Translations under genes and position numbers: made by a program
Notes under the pieces: model-generated
What the model was told of the DNA's origin: nothing
Database searches by the model: none
Seen by the model: only the letters and a program-made list of their open reading frames with translations
Shown here: piece by piece, positions 22,831 through 34,054 of the stretch
Position numbering within the stretch: position 1 is the first letter of the stretch
Layout of the letters: every line of letters begins with the position of its first letter
NCBI GenBank assembly: GCA_026120185.1
Contig: JANUWF010002059.1
Coordinates: forward strand, 623,501-687,500
Origin: Voacanga thouarsii
Taxonomy: Eukaryota > Streptophyta > Magnoliopsida > Gentianales > Apocynaceae
Direction: 5' to 3'
Length of the DNA: 64,000 bases

Positions 22831-23877
22831 TTTTTTTCTCTATTTTCTTTACTTGTCATTTTTTTTTGTTAAGGACAATTTTTGATTTATAGTATTTTTA
22901 TTTAGAATTCATGTGTTTTTTGCATTATAAAAAAAAAAAAAAATTTGCGACAGGACAGAACAGAGCCGACGCCGGCTCCAAGAGTTGTGCCGGCGCCGGC
23001 TCCTGTTGGGAAGACCCCAATTAAAGGGCCATTTTGGCCACTTTTTTCTTCAAAACCTTCCTTTCCCTCACAAATCCTCTCAAACTCGCGCCGGCTTCAC
23101 ATCCATAAGTGCCCAAAGTTTGATTTTTTCAGCTTCTAAACAGCTCCATAACATCTTTTACCTTCTTCTTTATTGATCCTATGGATCACACACATCACAA
23201 GCTTTGATTTTTCACAACAATAGCACATTCAATGCACAAGAAAAGGGGGTAGATTTTCGTAGAAAGTTTGCATCTTTTGCTTGCCTATGCATAGAAAAGC
23301 TTAATGGTATGATTTTTACTTAAGTCCTATGGTTGCATTGATGGAATTGATTTTGTCTAATTATATGAATAGTGTTGGCCGAAAATTGATATATATATGC
23401 TATGATTGTGCATTTTTTTGTTGATTTTCATTCATTAGATTACCTTAGGAGTTATTGCGCTTTTACTGCTTGTTCATGCTTGTAAACAATCAAGAATTCA
23501 TATAGCTCGGGCTAGACTTATGGTTATTGGTGGTACTTGAATATATTGAAACTGCATTGTTGATCACATCATACCATGATATTGCCTTCATTCACATGAT
23601 CATGTTTACTAGCATGTCTTGAGGATATCAGCACAAGTTATGCTTTACAGTGGATTTTTACATGCATTGTGCAGGTTGTGTTGAAGTGGTTGACAGTGAT
23701 TGATTAAGTGGGTGTTGGAGTTGATATACATTGAAGGAGTTTGGGGTTTGTGCGTTGTGAGCTTAGTTGAGGGTTGTGTGCCATTTTAGGATTTGTTTTG
23801 TGCGAATGTTGCTATACTCTCTCCAGTGATTGAGCATCCTTGTTCCCTCTTCCTATTGTTCCATTCCTTCTTTGGCC
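22831..23877 (+). other. Spacer between gag and second ORF of Athila-1
   Basis: Begins T-rich, with an A-run at 22930-22943, then GAGCCGACGCCGGCTCC and GTGCCGGCGCCGGCTCC at 22965-23005, the same GC module seen in the LTR U3. The rest is AT-rich with no domain. Short frames at 22945-23176 cover the GC motif only and are not supported. In Athila-2 a comparable GC-type segment lies at 55640-55760, before protease. Confidence 0.6.
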
Positions 23878-26624
23878 ATGTCTAGAGTAAGGAGTCAGCC
23901 ATCTAAAAGGGCAAGAACTTCCTCATCCTCAGTTCCATCATCTGTTGATCCCTTATCTCTTAGACCTACGGAGTTTGTTGATGCCTCGTGTGAGGAATGG
24001 TATAGTTGTTAGTGTTGTGCCCTAGAGGCAATCACTTGTACCATGTATATTGCATATTAAATTAATAAGAGGCATTCTTTATCTTTCAGTTTGATTGTTA
24101 TATCTAAATATGTGTACAAACCGTTAGATAAAGTCCTTAGTACAACACAGTGTTAAGGAAATCATGATAGAGATCATGGTGTGAGATTCCTACTACACTA
24201 TGCAGTGTCTGTACTTAAATAATCCCCAGTCATAGTATTAATAAGATGGGACATTATTAATACGCCAAGACTGGCACATGTTATATCTCTTGATTGGATT
24301 AAACGATGGTTCTCATATCCGTGGGTATTGAGATACTCAGGATTAACGTGTGGATGCTTGTTTTGAAACAAGTTCATTGGATGACCTAGCTACGAGATAA
24401 TCACTTAGATAACTATTTAGTGCCAGTGATAGAATCTCATTATAGCAAGTGTGCAAGTATCCTTAGACTTGAGATCTCCAAGGTACTTTGTTTATCGAGC
24501 GTTGTACTTTGATTCTAATCTTTGGAGTCTTATCTAGGACCGCCTATAAGATGGATATTGGGTACAACGTAAAGTAAACGAAAGTAGTTGAGAGGGTCAA
24601 TAAAGGATTCACCACTCATAATAGTAGGAGAGTATATCTCAAGGCCACTTGTAGAAATCATTACTCATGAAGTCCTTGGCCAAGGCGACTATGTGATGGA
24701 AATGGTTCCAATTGATACACATATCGAGTAATGGATTTCTTGAACAAGTACTAAAATATTAGGGCCAGAATTAATAATATTCTAGAGGGAGTTGGCACTA
24801 ATTCCATACTCTAGACCGAATGAGATATTGTATGTTGAAAGGAGTTTATTGCACTGATAATTTGTTATTGAAAGGTTCATGTCAAGCCACTTGACTTTCT
24901 GGACTTTTAGGTGGTCAAGAGTCATTGCTAGATGTCACTCTTGATATGCTAAATATGAATTTATCAATTAAAGAATTAATAAATTTAATCCTTTATTTTA
25001 TTAAGGATTATTAATTCTAATATTGTTAGAATTAATTCATATTATGCTACCAATAAGACCAGGAAACCTAATGGGTCACACACAATAAAGGTTTGAATGC
25101 TCAAATATATTATTTGATAATATTGTGGGGTTAATTAAGAGAATGGAATATATTTATAGGTGAATTATAAGTTTGTTATAATTCATGGGACCTAATTGTA
25201 ATTAAGTAAACTTCAAGAACCAATTTGTTGACAATTGGACGTTGAAGGACTAAGTTACAATTTATGGTAATTATAAATCTACATATATAAGGAAACAGTT
25301 TCCTTAGGGTTAGAGACAGACCATTCACGCAATAACAGAGAAACCGTTTCTCTGCCTCTCTCTTGATCAAACCCTAGCCGTCTCTCTTCTTGATAAAAAC
25401 CCTAGCCTCCCGAATTCTACTAGCATAGAATTGTGAGATTGTGAGCATTCAACCTTGTGTGGATTATCATTAGAGGGAGTTCTTTCTTGGACTTCAGTTG
25501 AGCTGCAGTGAACGGTTTTGGATAATCTGGATCGCGTCTGTGTTCTTGTTTCTGAAATTTTTGAATTCCGGCTTCACGAGGTAATAAACGCAATCTTCTC
25601 CTTTTTCCCGTTTCTATTGCAAACCCGTGATCCATGGCTTGGATTTCTTGTTGTTTTCTGCTGCGCTTAATCTGATTATGCATGATAGAAATCCTACAAT
25701 AGTAGGCGAGCTTCAAACAAAATTATTGTTGAGCGTACCTTTTCCCCCCACCTTAGACCGGGCACTCAAATTAGGAATGATGTTTAGACGGCTAGGTTGG
25801 GGATCCATAGTCCAATTGAAAGGGAGGTATTGTCCCATACTTGTCAAGGAATTTTATGCTAATATGACGGACAAGGGGAATAAGCATCTTCCACATATTG
25901 AAACACAAGTGAAGGGAGTTCCTATTGTCATCACACAAAACCAATTAGCTAACCTCCTCCAAGTCTTTGATGATGATACTTGGCAAGGTATTGATGTAAA
26001 TAATCAAAAGATTATGTCAGATCCGAATTGGATGTTAGAGGGACGCGAGCAACCCTAGGCTTATATAAGCATAATGCCTTCCAAACTAACAGTTTTTATT
26101 CTAACAATGATTTGGCAGCCAAATTTCGCGCATTGGTGTATATGTTTGGGTTTAATGTTGTCCCCCGGGCTAGTGATTTTAATGAAACTAGGCTTATCAA
26201 CACTTATATTTTGCACCGGATGATGAACACATTACCTATCCCTTTTACTCCTTTGATCATTCAATCTATTAGAGAGGTAGTTCATCATCGTCTTTGCACA
26301 AAAGCCTTTGTTTTTCCCCTGGTTAGGTAAGACCACCTGCAGTAGATGAGGAGCAGCCACCACCACCGGTACATGCTAGAGCTGGCAGTTCTTAGTCCCA
26401 CTCCCGGACTGACTTTGAGACCACAGTACTGGGGCACCTCGACCAGCAAATGGAGATGCTCCTACGCTTGCAGGGTACTATGGAGGATGGCACGACGGCA
26501 AGCTACCATGGAGCAACATTTGACTGAGTTGAGGCAGCATTCTTCTAGGCCACACGATGATGCGGGCACCTTCCTACTTGCCGATGAGGAGGAGGATGAG
26601 GGCGATGATGCTGTGGAGGACTGA
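23878..26624 (+). pseudogene. Second ORF of Athila-1, resembles 'putative plant transposon protein' family
   Basis: The start chosen is ATG 23878 (MSRVRSQPSKRARTSSSSVP), a basic Ser-rich N-terminus reading into FVDASCEEWYS before a solo LTR interrupts it (24007-25698). After the LTR the frame resumes, then slips near a C-run at about 25744. The longest stretch (to 26055) contains LGWGSIVQLKGRYCPILVKE + FYANM, the W...V-x-E-F-Y-A-N block I associate with this family. A third frame (26028-26330) holds LAAKFRALVYMFGFNVVPRA and IPFTPLIIQSI. A fourth ends in an acidic tail, LADEEEDEGDDAVED (stop near 26624). Function is unknown. It occupies the place of pol. Family name is from memory. Confidence 0.6.
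24007..25698 (+). mobile_element. Solo copia LTR (1.69 kb) in the second ORF of Athila-1, TSD ATAGT
   Basis: TGTTAGTGTTGTGCC at the left, GAAATCCTACA at the right, with exact duplications ATAGT at 24002-24006 and 25699-25703. It belongs to the window's main copia LTR family (compare 34055-35757, 1703 bp). No interior or second LTR is present, so two LTRs recombined after insertion. A start codon in its end contributes artificial residues to a downstream open frame beginning at 25627. Confidence 0.9.
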
Positions 26625-28444
26625 TGATGCATTCTTGCTCACTTTTGTTGTTTCTTTTTTTCTCTTTTCATGTTTTTGTTCTAGTTAGTTTGACTTTCTT
26701 TTCATTGTATTTTTCATTTTTTCTATTTTTGCTTTCTTTTCTTTTTTAGATTTATGCTTTGGTATTTTCTTTTGTATTGTTTTTAGGTACTTTGATGATG
26801 CCTCCCTCTTCAAGTATTCAGCTCTTGTACAACACAATTAATGGAAGTTTGTTTTTCTTATCTCTTCTCCTTTATCTTTTTGGTCCCTTGGTATTGGTTA
26901 TTTTGGTTCTATTTATTGGGCCATTGAGGATAATGTCTAGTTTAACTGTGGGGGAGTGGTTTGATTGACAAGTCTTCTACATACTCTTTATCTTTCTTGG
27001 GAGAACAAAATTTTTCAAAATTTTCTGATTTTCTGGAGATTTCAAGCCGTATTTTTAGTGCATGTCTTTATGATGACTTATAGAGCATATGTTCTAGATC
27101 ACTTATGGCTTATGTATGACTTTTTGCACTCACTTGGACAAAATAGTTCTTTATCAAATGCTTTGCATTATTCTTAAACCTATTTTTTTCTCTAAAATGT
27201 GTGGAGCATTCTAGAACTTACTTGAATACCTCTCGAGGTGAAATAAGAAAGACATTCACGATTTAACTTATGGATGATGGTAATAGGCCTTCTTTGGATA
27301 GTTTGAGCTTTTCAAGCCTACCTAGTGCTATATTATCCTTAGTGCCTATTTTGAGTTTAAATTGGTGATTTCTTTCTTTACAACCCGTCACGATATTTTG
27401 TCCATTACTTGTGCTGAGAGTTTGTATAATTTCCAAATCTTTATGCTCTTTAAGGATGAAAGTGTATGTATGTTGAGAACAATGTAGGGAGAGAGATCAT
27501 GACTTGTTACTTTTAGTCATGGATCAATTACAATTGGAGCTGGGAAAAGAGAGGAAGTGGAATGAAAGGAAGAAGTTGAAAGATTGAGAAAGAAAAGAAT
27601 ATAAGCTGAAAAAAGATGAGAAAGAAGAAAAGAAACGAGTGAAGAGAGAAAATAACAAGCTGCTAGAAAGAAAAGTAAATGAAAAAGAAAAGAACAGCAG
27701 CAGAAAAAGAAAAAGAGGAGTAAAAGAAGAAAGAATTGAAAGAGAATTGAAGACAAAAAGAGAAAAATCACAAAAGGGATGGTGAGTGAACTGTAAAAGT
27801 AAGTTCATATAAGATACTTGCTACCATTACTAGAAAATTGATTGATCTTGTGAGGAAAAGAATTGATGATAAGAAGAGGTGAAAGAAGAAGAAGAAGAAA
27901 AAAAAAAAAAAAGAAGGAGCAATGCAAGATTTGCTTGAAATGCGTAAGGGTCGTTATATAAGGTTATGGTTTGATTGGTTCTTGGAATAGAAGAGAAAGA
28001 AGAGTTGGGAATTATAAGTTTATTTTGGTTACCCTTTTCTTGCTTACTCTCAGTTTTTCTTTGACTTTTGATGTTCCTATATCCTTCATTTGCTAAGCCG
28101 CATTACAAACCTTTAGCCTTACATTACAAGCTTAAAAGTCCTACTTGCTCTAAGTAGAATCATGATATGTCTCGGATTAGTGGAGAGAGTGTATGAAAAG
28201 TAAGCATATGGAATGCATATTCTTTTTGAACTAACTTCTTTCTAATGGTTTGAGAATACTGTGAAGTATTGTGATGGTTCTACTAAGTCATTTATCACTA
28301 CACAAGTCTTGCATTGGCTGTGAAAGATTTTGTATCATATGTTTTATGTTCATAAGTAAAGAAAGCATTGAAGATATGTTTTGGGAATTGATTGAGTGAT
28401 GTGAGTAAAACCTTGTATTTTTCTACTTGTTCTTGATGCTTTGC
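26625..28444 (+). other. 3' non-coding region of Athila-1
   Basis: No coding similarity. Near 26918-26957 it holds GGCCATTGAGGATAATGTCT followed by a GTGGGGGAG purine run, a PPT-like site also found in Athila-2 at 61348-61390 in decayed form. The open frames at 26759-27177 are short, hydrophobic and unsupported. A long purine-rich tract occupies 27538-27930. Confidence 0.7.
27538..27930 (+). repeat. Purine-rich (GAAA/GAAG) tract
   Basis: Nearly all A and G on the plus strand over most of about 390 bp, with AAGAAGAAG and an A-run at 27897-27912. The minus-strand Phe/Leu/Ser-rich frames here arise from the T/C-rich complement and are not genes. Confidence 0.9.
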
Positions 28445-28479
28445 TTGAGGACAAGCAAAGGGCTAAGTGTGGGGGAATA
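28445..28479 (+). other. Polypurine tract of Athila-1
   Basis: TTGAGGACAAGCAAAGGGCT followed by AAGTGTGGGGGAATA directly before TGATAGGGGC. This is the characteristic Athila polypurine context and primes plus-strand synthesis. Confidence 0.85.
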
Positions 28480-28710
28480 TGATAGGGGCTAATTTGGTTA
28501 TATTTTGCGTAGTTATTTGAGGCTCTTTTGTAATACATTTTGTGCAATAACTACTCATATTCTTTCATATTTGAGATTTTACCCTTGGAAAGGTATTTTG
28601 GTCATTATTTCAGGTTTTTGGGTAAAACGAAGCAAAACCATTGCGAAACAGAGTAGAGGCGGCGCCGGCTGGAAGCTTGGAACCAGCGCTGGCTGTACAC
28701 TGGATGCATG
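28480..28710 (+). repeat. 3' LTR of Athila-1, first segment
   Basis: Matches 19650-19875. Interrupted after GCATG (28706-28710) by a solo LTR. Confidence 0.93.
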
Positions 28711-30240
28711 TGTTAGAATTCGTGGACTCCTAAACACGGAAAACATCCACGAATCTCTCCCGAGGACCCAAGTAAACAATTAAGAAGATCTAAGATTTAA
28801 GAATTACCTCTAGTTGTTGTAATCGAAATCCTTCGATTTTGATTGCGCTGTTGTATGTTCAACCCGAACAATCACCAGACACTGCAGTATGCGAACGTCC
28901 TCTATCGGATACACACCGCGAACTCACTCGATACCCGGGGAGTGCTAGCGCCTAGGGTTTGAGAGGTTTTTTTTTTCTTCTTCTAGTAGAGAATGGCACA
29001 AATGTTCTCAACCGAAAAATTGGACTATTGAAAAGACGGCTAGGGTTTTCTTAAAAACCCCCGAACCTCTTAGAGTCCAACCCTAATAATATCTTATCAT
29101 ATTCTAATTTAAATTAAAATTAAATTAAAACTGATATGATAAGATTCTGCCATTATCTCGATAATTTAACTAATTAATTTACTGAGTCAGATTCTTATAA
29201 TCTGGATATCATCCAGATACATCGAATGTGGACATATTTCCAGATTCATTATATCTGGTAAATTTTCTAAGTACGATTAACTTAGACATATTTCCAGATT
29301 CATCGAACCTGGTCACCAGAAAAATAACCTAACAAGTTCGCTTATTGTGTGACCTTATAGGTTCATTTAACACTGGCAGTGTGCCTAAATCATATTTAAA
29401 TGGCCCACAAGTTATAAGCGGTTTCTAGCAAAATATTATAACTATCCAGGTTAAATGAAGATCGGTGATCTCTTTGAACCAAACCATAATTTTATATTTA
29501 GTCCTTTTGTCACACGATATCCAGACTAAGCATAAGGCACGGAGCATGTCATCCTTATTAAGCTTAATCAATTATTTCTTGATTTCATAGTAGACTGTTC
29601 AAACAAATGATATCAATATCTTAGATTGATATATTTGAGCACGACCATGCATTTTTAACAGTCTAACTTATCAAGGGGCCCATGGATATCTCTCCCATAA
29701 CTGAGAGGGACAAATTCCTTCACAATCAATCATATTCATCTCCTTGATTTATTCTATATCCAACAGTAGTCTAATTTATTATCTGGTTAAAGACAACTTT
29801 AGACAATGTCAAAATATAGAATTTATCAAGTAGGAAACTATGACGAATTTAGGTCGAAGGACTTTCAATATTATTATGGCTAGAAAGTACTTATGACATA
29901 TTCCATGAAGTACTCTCACAGTGGGTCATGTCCAATACAATGTTCTCTAACATTTATTTATGTCTTGACTCGATATCACAAATATCCATAGCCAGTAAAA
30001 CATAGCCATCAAGTCACAAACATACTAATCTTAATTTATTATTATTCCAATAATAATAATCGATCAGGGACAGTTTTAGAATAGTCATTGTATTCATTGT
30101 AGGGTTTTACTATCAAGTCACGTACTTGATGACCAACAAAACAAAACTCACTATTCATGGAAAGGAAAGCCTCATATTATTATATAAAATATAATGACAA
30201 TAGTATAAGTACAAATTGACTCTAGTGTATATCCCCAACA
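28711..30240 (-). mobile_element. Solo LTR (1530 bp) in Athila-1 3' LTR, TSD GCATG
   Basis: TGTTAGAATTCG at the left, TATCCCCAACA at the right, with exact duplications GCATG at 28706-28710 and 30241-30245. The uninterrupted 5' LTR reads GGATGCACGGACTTC at this point, confirming the insertion site. Orientation minus is inferred from TGTTGGGGATAT as the usual LTR start. It is probably copia-type, but no interior supports that. It is a different family from the 24007 LTR. Confidence 0.9.
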
Positions 30241-31537
30241 GCATGGACTTCAAAGCAATGGAAAAATTAGAGAAGCAGAGTAGAACAGAGCCTAACCGGC
30301 GCCGGCTGCATTTTAGAACGTATGCGCAAAATTCGGAGAAAAATCGGCGAACAAGTGGAGAAACAGAATACAAGCGGCGCCGGCTCCGAAGGACCAAGGC
30401 GGCACCGGCTGTGGTCTATTCATGAGGCGGTGCTATGATCTTTTGTCGTGTTTTTGGAAATCTGGGGAGTTTTATCATCTTCCAACTTCTACTCGGCCAA
30501 GAATATTGTACCTACGAGTTTAGGCACTTCTTAAGCCTATAAATAGATGAAAAACACAAGGGAAAAGGGAAAAATTCATTGATCATCATAGAAAATCACT
30601 TAGTCTAATGAGGAATTCTTCAAGTTCAAGGAGGGTTGTACAAGAAGGTTTTCAAAGGAAGAAGCAGGAGGCTTGTCTATGAGTTCTTTCTTTTACTTTG
30701 TTTTCTTTTTCTTGACAATAATGTTTTAATTGTTCTATTGTAATTTGATATTGTTTTAGATAATCATGATTCTTGGAGTTATTTGATCTTTTGATTAATT
30801 GACTGTTCTTCTTGGTATTTAATTACTTGGGCATATTCCGAGATTAGTTGGTTAGTTCTGTTGTTAACTTGCTAGACCAAAGAGGTTGATGATGGTTGCA
30901 ATTGATTAATTTTCGCATTCATTGGCTGTTAACTTGCTAGACCAAAGAGGTTAATTACTGAGGATTGAGTAATTAAAGGTTAATTGATGTTTGCCAGACT
31001 AAGGATTCATTGATTAATTTCATGTTTTAAATTTGCCTGACCATGAAAATTTGATTAAGGATTGTGTTTAATGCATCTTTTGGATGAATTAGTTGAGACA
31101 GACCAAGTGATGCTAATTTATCTAGAAGGTAGTAATTAGTTGAGACAGACCAAGTGATGCTAATTTACCTTAATCCTTCATGGTGCCAAGAGAATGATTG
31201 ATTATAATAATGGTTAAGTTCTTGAAGATCGTGGTTGTCTAATCAATGGTTTGAGTTGCATACTTCTCCATCCTTGACATGTACATATTTTGATTTTATT
31301 TTCTTTTTAGTTTTCCTTTTTATTTGATTTGCATTTTGTTAAGTCGGTTAAACAATGAAAGAGGGGTAATCAATGTTTACTTGTTCCTTGAGGATCGACA
31401 CTCATTTGAACCCTATGCTCAGTAATGATGAGTACGCTTGCTCATATGTGTGATTTGGGTCCAACGTTTTAATTTAAACTTGATTGAGAATGTGGTTAGT
31501 TTTTGTATGATTTTTATACCCAAATCCAAACACATCA
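30241..31537 (+). repeat. 3' LTR of Athila-1, second segment
   Basis: Resumes GGACTTCAAAGCAATGG and runs to CACATCA at 31537, followed by the element's target duplication GACTC. TATAAATA is at 30538-30545. Three copies of the GC motif lie at 30298-30412. Confidence 0.93.
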
Positions 31538-31542
31538 GACTC

Positions 31543-32757
31543 AGAAAAGGGGCTTACATAGAATTACATTTAAGAGTCTTGCGGTCATTTTGATATATCA
31601 TAGAGCCAAATCAAAGTTGTGGATTAAAAGTTATGTGCGAAAGCAAATCGTTTGTCAAAGCAGTAAAATTTCAGGGTTTTGCTTGGGAAGTGAATGAACT
31701 TAAGGAAGAATAATTGTATCATTTTGGATAAAATGAATGAGAAATATGGAGTGAATCCCTTTTTCATGAAGGGAGGAAGGATATGGAAAAATAAAAATGA
31801 AAGAATTGAACATACGACGAAAAAACAACGGGAACGAAAGTTGAACGTTTTCCTTAACTGTCTACTGAAAGTTGGTTGGACGTCGGCTAATCGTTAGGCA
31901 CGTTGGCTAACTCTCGGCTAATTCTCGACCAAACACAATTTAACCTAAAAACGATATTTGGTGTAGAGTTATTTGTAAACGGCTAACGGTACGTTAGAAA
32001 CGGTGGTCAAACGACCATAAACGGGAAAAGTTATTTAGGACGTAAGGCGAGTCCCTTTGATTTATAAACCTTTTTGAAAGCTAGTGTGCTTCACTTTTCC
32101 ATGAAATGCTATGTTTTATACCGTTTTGGAAATTTCTGGATATATTTAAGGTTTATCTGAGCAAGAATTGTTTTGCGCTATTTTGGGCTAGAATGAACAT
32201 CATATTTAGCTTGGAAACCATAATGGATGATTAAAGCATCAATTTTGTAAATTTAGTCCTTTTTGGATTAAAAACTTGGGACTTTTGAAAAATGGTAAAT
32301 TTTTGAAACGGGTATTCATAAATTGACTGGAATGCCCTTATTGGAACATTTTATGAAAATGTGTTTGGAAACTTTGAATTTAATCCTCTTTTCGGATTAG
32401 AATTATAGATTTCTTGAAATGAGTTCCTTTTGGAATTAGGTATTTGAAAAATAGTCCAAATGTCCTTATTGAAATGTTTTATGAAAAAATTTGGAATCAG
32501 GTATTCGGTGAATGATCGAAATATCCTTATAGGAGCTCTTGTGAACACTTTTCAAATTAGGTAAGGGTAAAATGACCCGAATACCCTCGAAAAGTCTTTT
32601 GGAATGGGATATGGGTAAAATGACCCAAATGCCCTTGAAAATGACTTTGTGATTGAGTACCGGCAAAATGACCTGAATACTCTTGGAAACTTGTTTTGAT
32701 GTATGAAAAGAACTCTTTATGCTATTTTGTCTTGATTTTGGAAAGTGATCTCTCTAT
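31543..32757 (+). repeat. LARD LTR copy B, second segment
   Basis: Continues exactly where 19649 stopped (colinear with 12755-14000 in copy A). Interrupted after TCTAT (32753-32757) by a deleted copia element. Confidence 0.9.
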
Positions 32758-32957
32758 TGTTAGTGTTGTGCTCTAGAGGCAATCACTTATACATTGTATA
32801 TGACATATTTTATTTTAATAAAAGGCATTATTTATCTTACAGTTTCCTTTTGTTTACTTTAAGTAATATAACTGTTCGATAAAGTCCCTAGTACAACACT
32901 GTGTTAAGAAAATCATGATAGAGATCATAATATGAGATTCCTACTACACTGGATGGT
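32758..32957 (+). repeat. Truncated 5' LTR of the deleted copia element
   Basis: Matches the first 200 bp of 34055-35757, up to CTACACTGGATGGTG, then switches without a gap to RT coding sequence. Confidence 0.9.
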
Positions 32958-34040
32958 GTAAAGAAACAATCAAAGAGTTTGGTTTCATTCAAAACATAGA
33001 TGTGCCTTATGTATACAAGAAGGTTAGTGGAAGTGCAATCGTTTTCTTACTACTTTATGTAGATAACATATTGCTAATAGGAAATGATATACCTGTCTTG
33101 CAAACGGTTAAAATTTGGTTGTCCAAACAATTCTCCATGAAAGATCTTGGAGAAGCAATCTATATTCTTGGAATAAGGATCTATAGAGATAGATCCAAAA
33201 GGTTGCTTGGTCTTTCACAGTCTACATACATAGATAAAGTGCTAAAGAGGTTCAGCATGGATCAATCCAAAAATGGATTCTTGCCCATGCCACATGGTGT
33301 AAGCCTTTCAAAGTTGATGTCTCCCAAGACACAAGTTGAAAGGGATCACATGAGTAAGATTTCATATGCCTCGGTAGTTGGATCTATCATGTATGCTATG
33401 ATATATACTAGACTCGATGTATCTTGTGCTCTCAGTTTAACGAGCGATACCAATCTGACCCTGGTGAGGGTTATTGGGCGGCTGTAAAGAATATCCTTAA
33501 GTACTTACGAAGGACTAAGGATATGTTCTTAGTATATGGAGAAGGTGATATGAAAATAAATGGGTACACTGATGCCAGTTTTCAATCTGACAAAGATGAT
33601 TTCAAATCACAATTTAGCTACGTGTTTACATTGTGCGGAGGGGCAATAAGTTGGAAAGTTCCAAACAAGAGACTATTGCCGACTTTACGACAGAAGCTAA
33701 GTACATAGCTGCTTTTGAAGCAGCTAAGGAGGCTGTTTGGATCAAGAAGTTCGTGACGGAACTGGGTGTGGTTCCTAGTGTTGTTGGTCCAATAACCTTG
33801 TATTATGACAACAACGGAGCCATTGCACAAGTAAAGGAGTCGCGGTCTCACCAACGATCTAAACACGTACTGCAACGCTATCATCTGATCCGGGAGATCA
33901 TAGATAGAAATGATGTAAAGATAGAGAGAGTTCCCACGGATGAGAACATAGCTGACCCGCTTACGAAAGCACTATACCAAAAGAAACATGATTGTCATGT
34001 TGAGTCATTCAGTATTAGATACATGAATGATTGGCTCTAG
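32958..34040 (+). pseudogene. copia RT C-terminus and RNase H
   Basis: RT: an open frame at 33002-33487 holds VFLLLYVDNILLIGNDIPVL, where the catalytic YVDD reads YVDN, then FSMKDLGEAIYILGI and YIDKVLKRFSM. A frameshift near 33440 moves to NILKYLRRTKDMFLVYG and the RNase H segment GYTDASFQSDKDDFKSQ. A second shift near 33650 leads to SSKQETIADFTTEAKYIAAF, YYDNNGAIAQ, RSHQRSKHVLQRYHLIREII and VPTDENIADPLTKAL, the standard plant copia RNase H end. Coding stops at 34038-34040, with a GCAAGTGGGAG polypurine tract following. In an intact element this enzyme copies RNA to DNA and removes the template RNA. Confidence 0.9.
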
Positions 34041-34054
34041 TGCAAGTGGGAGTT

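Larger units (their letters stand above)
19650..31537 (+). mobile_element. Athila-like Ty3/gypsy element lacking pol (Athila-1)
   Basis: Bounded by TGATAGGGGC and CACATCA, with a 5-bp target duplication GACTC at 19645-19649 and 31538-31542. LTRs are 1521 bp (5') and about 1523 bp (3', after removing an insertion). The tRNA-Asp primer site is exact. Order: 5' LTR, primer site, Athila-type gag, a GC-motif spacer, a second ORF resembling the putative plant transposon protein family, a long 3' non-coding part, polypurine tract, 3' LTR. No protease, RT, RNase H or integrase is present, so it is non-autonomous. Without its two nested solo LTRs it is about 8.65 kb. In roughly the first 160 bases the two LTRs differ at six positions. 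Confidence 0.9.

Noticed and set aside
25627..26058. A 143-codon open frame taken as one gene with a start at 25627
   Set aside because: Its first 24 codons lie in the end of a solo copia LTR; the real ORF starts at 23878 and is interrupted.
27517..27808. Minus-strand Phe/Leu-rich frames that look like membrane proteins
   Set aside because: They are the complement of a purine-rich tract and have no other support.
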